DNA from: DAIDKA01 sp963726995
GTDB taxonomy: Bacteria > Pseudomonadota > Gammaproteobacteria > Steroidobacterales > Steroidobacteraceae
Reading direction: 5' to 3'
Assembly (NCBI GenBank): GCA_963726995.1
Contig: CAVSEP010000004.1
Location: 434,001-498,000, forward strand
DNA: 64,000 nucleotides
The notes under the pieces are model-generated. The model saw only the letters and a program-made list of their open reading frames with translations, was not told the origin of the DNA and searched no databases. The number at the start of each line of letters is the position of its first letter. Position 1 is the stretch's first letter. Shown one piece after another: positions 61,442-64,000 of the stretch. Both the position numbers and the translations under genes were made by a program.

Positions 61442-62260
61442 GTGGTAACGCTCGACAGTTCCGTCGCTCATCGGTCCGGCGTGGAAGCCGTGATCAAGTA
61501 CCCTGAGCGCGCCGCGGCAGGAGGCCGGATCTGGGGAAATAAGGACTTCAACTTCCAGCTGGAGGACCACCTGGTCCGAATCCGCAATGCGCGCCTGGAG
61601 CCGATTTCATTTGCGCGACAGGGGTTTGCGCTGCTGAAACGAACACTGGACGTCGATTTCACCGACAAGGCCAGTGTCGAGAGTCGCTGGCATCCCCAGG
61701 CCCAGCGGCTCATCCGGGAACTCACCCGCGCTACGGACGTATTCCCCTTCCTCGGGATCCTGCGCGGTGGGGAAAATGCCGAGGGCGGCGGTCCGGCGCT
61801 CATGGCGCACGTCGACTTCGACGCGAACACCCTTCGTGAATGGGTCACGCGACTGGGCGGAGAGCGGGGCGCGGAGCTCGCCCGGCGGCGGCTCGTGAAC
61901 ATCAACCTGTGGACTCCGCTACGGCCGGTGGAGAACAGTCCGCTGGCGGTGTGCGATGCCAGCAGCATTGAAAGCGAAGATGTCCTGAGGATTTCCTTCG
62001 GGCGACCGGAAACACGCCAAACTGACGAATTTGCCGGTGGTTTCGAATCGGGGGGCTTCGTGCTGGCCAGCAATCCGCGCCATCGCTGGTATTACTATCC
62101 GGACATGCAACCCAACGAGGTGCTCGCCTTCAGACTATGCGACACCGGCGGCGACAGCACGCACATGACCGCGCACACGGCGTTCGACGACCCCACCTCG
62201 GTACCGGGATCGCCCAAGCGCATGAGCTACGAGATCCGCACGATTGCGGTCCTGGACTGA
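61442..62260 (+). CDS. CmcJ/NvfI-family oxidoreductase (2-oxoglutarate/Fe(II)-type)
   Basis: 272 residues from GTG 61442. LMAHVDFDANTLREWVTRLG carries the H123-x-D125 pair, and GGDSTHMTAHTAFDDPTSVP the distal His, with KRMSYEIRTIAVLD at the C-terminus supplying the Arg. VNINLWTPLRPVENSPLAVC, DASSI and WYYYPDMQPNEVLAF match the family that includes the cephamycin protein CmcJ and fungal AsaB/NvfI enzymes. It should hydroxylate or desaturate a small molecule. In catabolic settings its substrate is unknown. Confidence 0.84.
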   Translation: MVTLDSSVAHRSGVEAVIKYPERAAAGGRIWGNKDFNFQLEDHLVRIRNARLEPISFARQGFALLKRTLDVDFTDKASVESRWHPQAQRLIRELTRATDVFPFLGILRGGENAEGGGPALMAHVDFDANTLREWVTRLGGERGAELARRRLVNINLWTPLRPVENSPLAVCDASSIESEDVLRISFGRPETRQTDEFAGGFESGGFVLASNPRHRWYYYPDMQPNEVLAFRLCDTGGDSTHMTAHTAFDDPTSVPGSPKRMSYEIRTIAVLD

Positions 62261-62381
62261 CCCGCGCCGCCCATGATGCCGGCTCGCGAGACCTCTCGCT
62301 GAAGAAACACCCTGCCGCGACTTGATGTGCGCGAACAGAACGCGCCTGGAGACACAATGAGTCCTGTAAGGAGACCTTAGA

Positions 62382-63266
62382 ATGCAGATCAACCCGCTGC
62401 ACCCGATGTTCGCTGCGGAGATCATCGGCCTGGACACTGCTGCTCCGGTCGGGCCCGACACCATCAAGGCAGTGGAGGAGGCCATGGCGCACTATGCGGT
62501 TTGCGTCATTCGCGATGCGAGCCTGAAGGACGAGGACCAGATTCGCTTCAGCCGGGCGTTCGGATCGATTGAGATGCCACCCACAGCGGAGGCGAGCCGG
62601 CGTCCGAACGTCGCGCGTGAGCTCTTCGATGTCACGAATCTCGGCGCCGACGGCGAGATCGTGCCGACCAAGATGGATCCCAAGACGCAGAAGGTCCTGG
62701 ACAGCTTTCATACCGACAGTCCGTTCAACGACCTGCCGACCAAATGGTCGCTGCTGCTCGGACACATCGTGCCGCCCGAGGGGGCCAACACGAATTACAT
62801 CGATACCCGCGCCGTCTACGAGGCCCTGCCTCAGGACCTCAAGCAGCGAACCGAACGGTTACATGCGGTCCACGATCTGTTTGACGCATTTGGACGTCAC
62901 GGGATCCAGTTCGGCAATGCGGCAATGCGCGCCGAATATCCCAGCAAGGTGTATCCCCTGGTACGCACGTCGGCAAGCGGCCGCAAGGCGTTGTATTTCG
63001 GGTGGCACGCGGTGCGGATTGTCGAACTGAGCGAGACGGAAAGCAATGACCTGCTGAACACACTCTATAGTTTCGCCACCCAGCAGAAATTCATCTATTC
63101 ACACAAGTGGCGACGGGGCGATTTGGTGATCTGGGACAACCGCTGCACCATGCATTCCGCCACGCACTTTGAACGTGCCCGATACAAGCGCGACTGTCGG
63201 CGCGTGACCATCAACGAATTCACCGCGGCGGAGGTAATGCATCAGCGGGCCGCCGCCGGCCATTGA
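62382..63266 (+). CDS. TauD/TfdA-family 2-oxoglutarate dioxygenase
   Basis: 294 residues. The facial triad is visible: H110 and D112 in LDSFHTDSPFND, and the distal His in NRCTMHSATHF (about 258), followed by the 2-oxoglutarate Arg in RDCRRVTI. FAAEIIGLDTAAPVGPDTIK is the standard N-terminus, and YSHKWRRGDLVIWDNRCTMH the C-terminal core. TfdA and relatives hydroxylate phenoxyacetates, taurine or sulfonates; specificity is not evident. Together with the preceding CmcJ/NvfI-like gene it forms a pair of different Fe(II) oxygenases in one operon. Confidence 0.92.
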   Translation: MQINPLHPMFAAEIIGLDTAAPVGPDTIKAVEEAMAHYAVCVIRDASLKDEDQIRFSRAFGSIEMPPTAEASRRPNVARELFDVTNLGADGEIVPTKMDPKTQKVLDSFHTDSPFNDLPTKWSLLLGHIVPPEGANTNYIDTRAVYEALPQDLKQRTERLHAVHDLFDAFGRHGIQFGNAAMRAEYPSKVYPLVRTSASGRKALYFGWHAVRIVELSETESNDLLNTLYSFATQQKFIYSHKWRRGDLVIWDNRCTMHSATHFERARYKRDCRRVTINEFTAAEVMHQRAAAGH

Positions 63267-63352
63267 CGGCATTGCGAGATTGAGGGCCGACCGCTCGCGT
63301 ACATGCGGGGCCGGGACGACCAGACCTATTGCGAAGGGAAAGGACAACGCGA

Positions 63353-64000
63353 ATGGCAAAGAAGAGCGGAACGATCGTCATTGTCCACGGTGCGTGGGTC
63401 GGCGGCTGGCGCTGGCGCGGTGTGGCGAATCTCCTGGCCGCGCGCGGCCATCAGGTGTTCACGCCGACGCTCACCGGCCTGGGGGAGCGGGTCCATCTTA
63501 CCAGTCGCAACGTCAATCTTTCCCTGCACGCCCTGGACATCGCCAATGTGATCAAATTCGAGCAACTCGAGAACCTGCTGTTGGTGGCGCATTCCTATGG
63601 TGGCATGCCGGTCTCGGCCGCCACTGAACTCGTGCCGCCCGGCGTCATTGGCTCAATTTTGTATATGGACGCCTTCTTCCCCGAGGATGGTGACAGTCTG
63701 AATGATCTGGTCCCTGGTCCGCCGCACCTGCCGCCGGATCCGGCTGACTACCTGGTGCCGCCGCCCAGGGTGAATCTGGTGGGCTTCAATGCCCACATGA
63801 GCGCCGAGGCGCGCGCCTCATACGAGGAACGGCGCGTGCCCCAGTCGGTGTACTGCTACAGCGAGAAAGCGCAACTGCGGGGCGCCCGCGAGCGCATCGC
63901 GCACAAGACCTATGTGCTGGCGACCGGTTACAAGAACGACACCTTCAGGCCCATGGCCGAAAAGCTGCGCACCCGCCCGGATTGGCGGGTGGAGGAAATG
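63353..64000 (+). CDS. Alpha/beta hydrolase (3' end cut off)
   Basis: 216 codons from ATG 63353 to the window edge; the C-terminus, with the catalytic His, is missing. TIVIVHGAWVGGWRWRGVAN is the HG oxyanion region, LLVAHSYGGMPVSAATELVP the nucleophile elbow (H-S-Y-G-G), and GSILYMDAFFPEDGDSLNDL the strand after it. It resembles the plant hydroxynitrile-lyase/salicylate-esterase-like subgroup (HGAWHGGWCW). It could hydrolyse an ester intermediate of the preceding oxygenase pathway. Confidence 0.87.
   Translation, partial: MAKKSGTIVIVHGAWVGGWRWRGVANLLAARGHQVFTPTLTGLGERVHLTSRNVNLSLHALDIANVIKFEQLENLLLVAHSYGGMPVSAATELVPPGVIGSILYMDAFFPEDGDSLNDLVPGPPHLPPDPADYLVPPPRVNLVGFNAHMSAEARASYEERRVPQSVYCYSEKAQLRGARERIAHKTYVLATGYKNDTFRPMAEKLRTRPDWRVEEM

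Noticed and set aside
1..64000. CRISPR arrays, rRNA and tRNA genes
   Set aside because: No regularly spaced direct repeats and no recognisable tRNA or rRNA segments were seen by eye; a tRNA scan was not possible.

Overview
The window is high-GC DNA from a free-living Gram-negative bacterium. It has many Sec/Tat signal peptides, a TonB-dependent receptor, c-type cytochrome motifs, PQQ-dependent dehydrogenase and several glutathione-dependent enzymes. The mix (DUF1592/DUF1552 pair, carotenoid oxygenase, LigM-type O-demethylase, tannase, many SDRs) suggests an aromatic- or terpenoid-degrading soil proteobacterium, perhaps a Steroidobacteraceae-like gammaproteobacterium. That placement is inference; no rRNA or tRNA gene was recognised.

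Layout. 1-6.3 kb: SMP-30-like lactonase (cut by the window edge), CsbD, DsbA-like thiol oxidoreductase, SGNH hydrolase, DUF4097 protein, core MetE-like methyltransferase and an SDR. 6.3-9.7 kb: a LigM/DesA-type tetrahydrofolate-dependent O-demethylase, a divergent VanR-type GntR regulator and an NmrA-like reductase. All three have the same promoter layout, with a TTGGATCCAA-type operator between a TTGAC -35 and a CANNAT -10. 9.7-19.5 kb: a second SGNH hydrolase, DUF1592 and DUF1552 proteins, an ankyrin protein, a metallo-beta-lactamase-fold protein and a quinohaemoprotein alcohol dehydrogenase with a lanthanide-type DYD motif. 19.5-29.4 kb: oxidoreductases, glutathione peroxidase, two GSTs, DoxX/DUF805 membrane proteins, a carotenoid oxygenase, an SDR with a divergent MarR regulator, and a DUF3089 protein. 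29.4-39.5 kb: a PAS/GAF sensor kinase lacking the H-box histidine, a SLOG-SLATT-like membrane protein, a tannase/feruloyl esterase, a TonB receptor, a Tat-exported aldo/keto reductase and a DUF962 protein.

39.95-45.5 kb is a lower-GC block of small unrelated genes: membrane protein, secreted peptide, two GNATs, methyltransferase, GrpB, lipoprotein and a PIN/RHH toxin-antitoxin pair. They are separated by integron attC-like sites, at least one of them textbook. No integrase gene is visible, so this looks like an integron cassette array without integrase (CALIN). 45.8-64 kb: a fused homologue of the DoxX/DUF805 gene pair, a serine hydrolase, three SDRs, an MFS exporter, a Crp/Fnr regulator, and a catabolic-looking set (acyl-CoA-dehydrogenase-like flavoprotein, hotdog protein, sarcosine-oxidase-like enzyme, YciI, luciferase-like monooxygenase, CmcJ/NvfI and TauD dioxygenases, alpha/beta hydrolase).

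At least ten genes are interrupted by single-base indels. The seven outside the cassette block all read as one extra base, so sequencing or assembly error is as likely as real gene decay. These genes are labelled as frameshifted.
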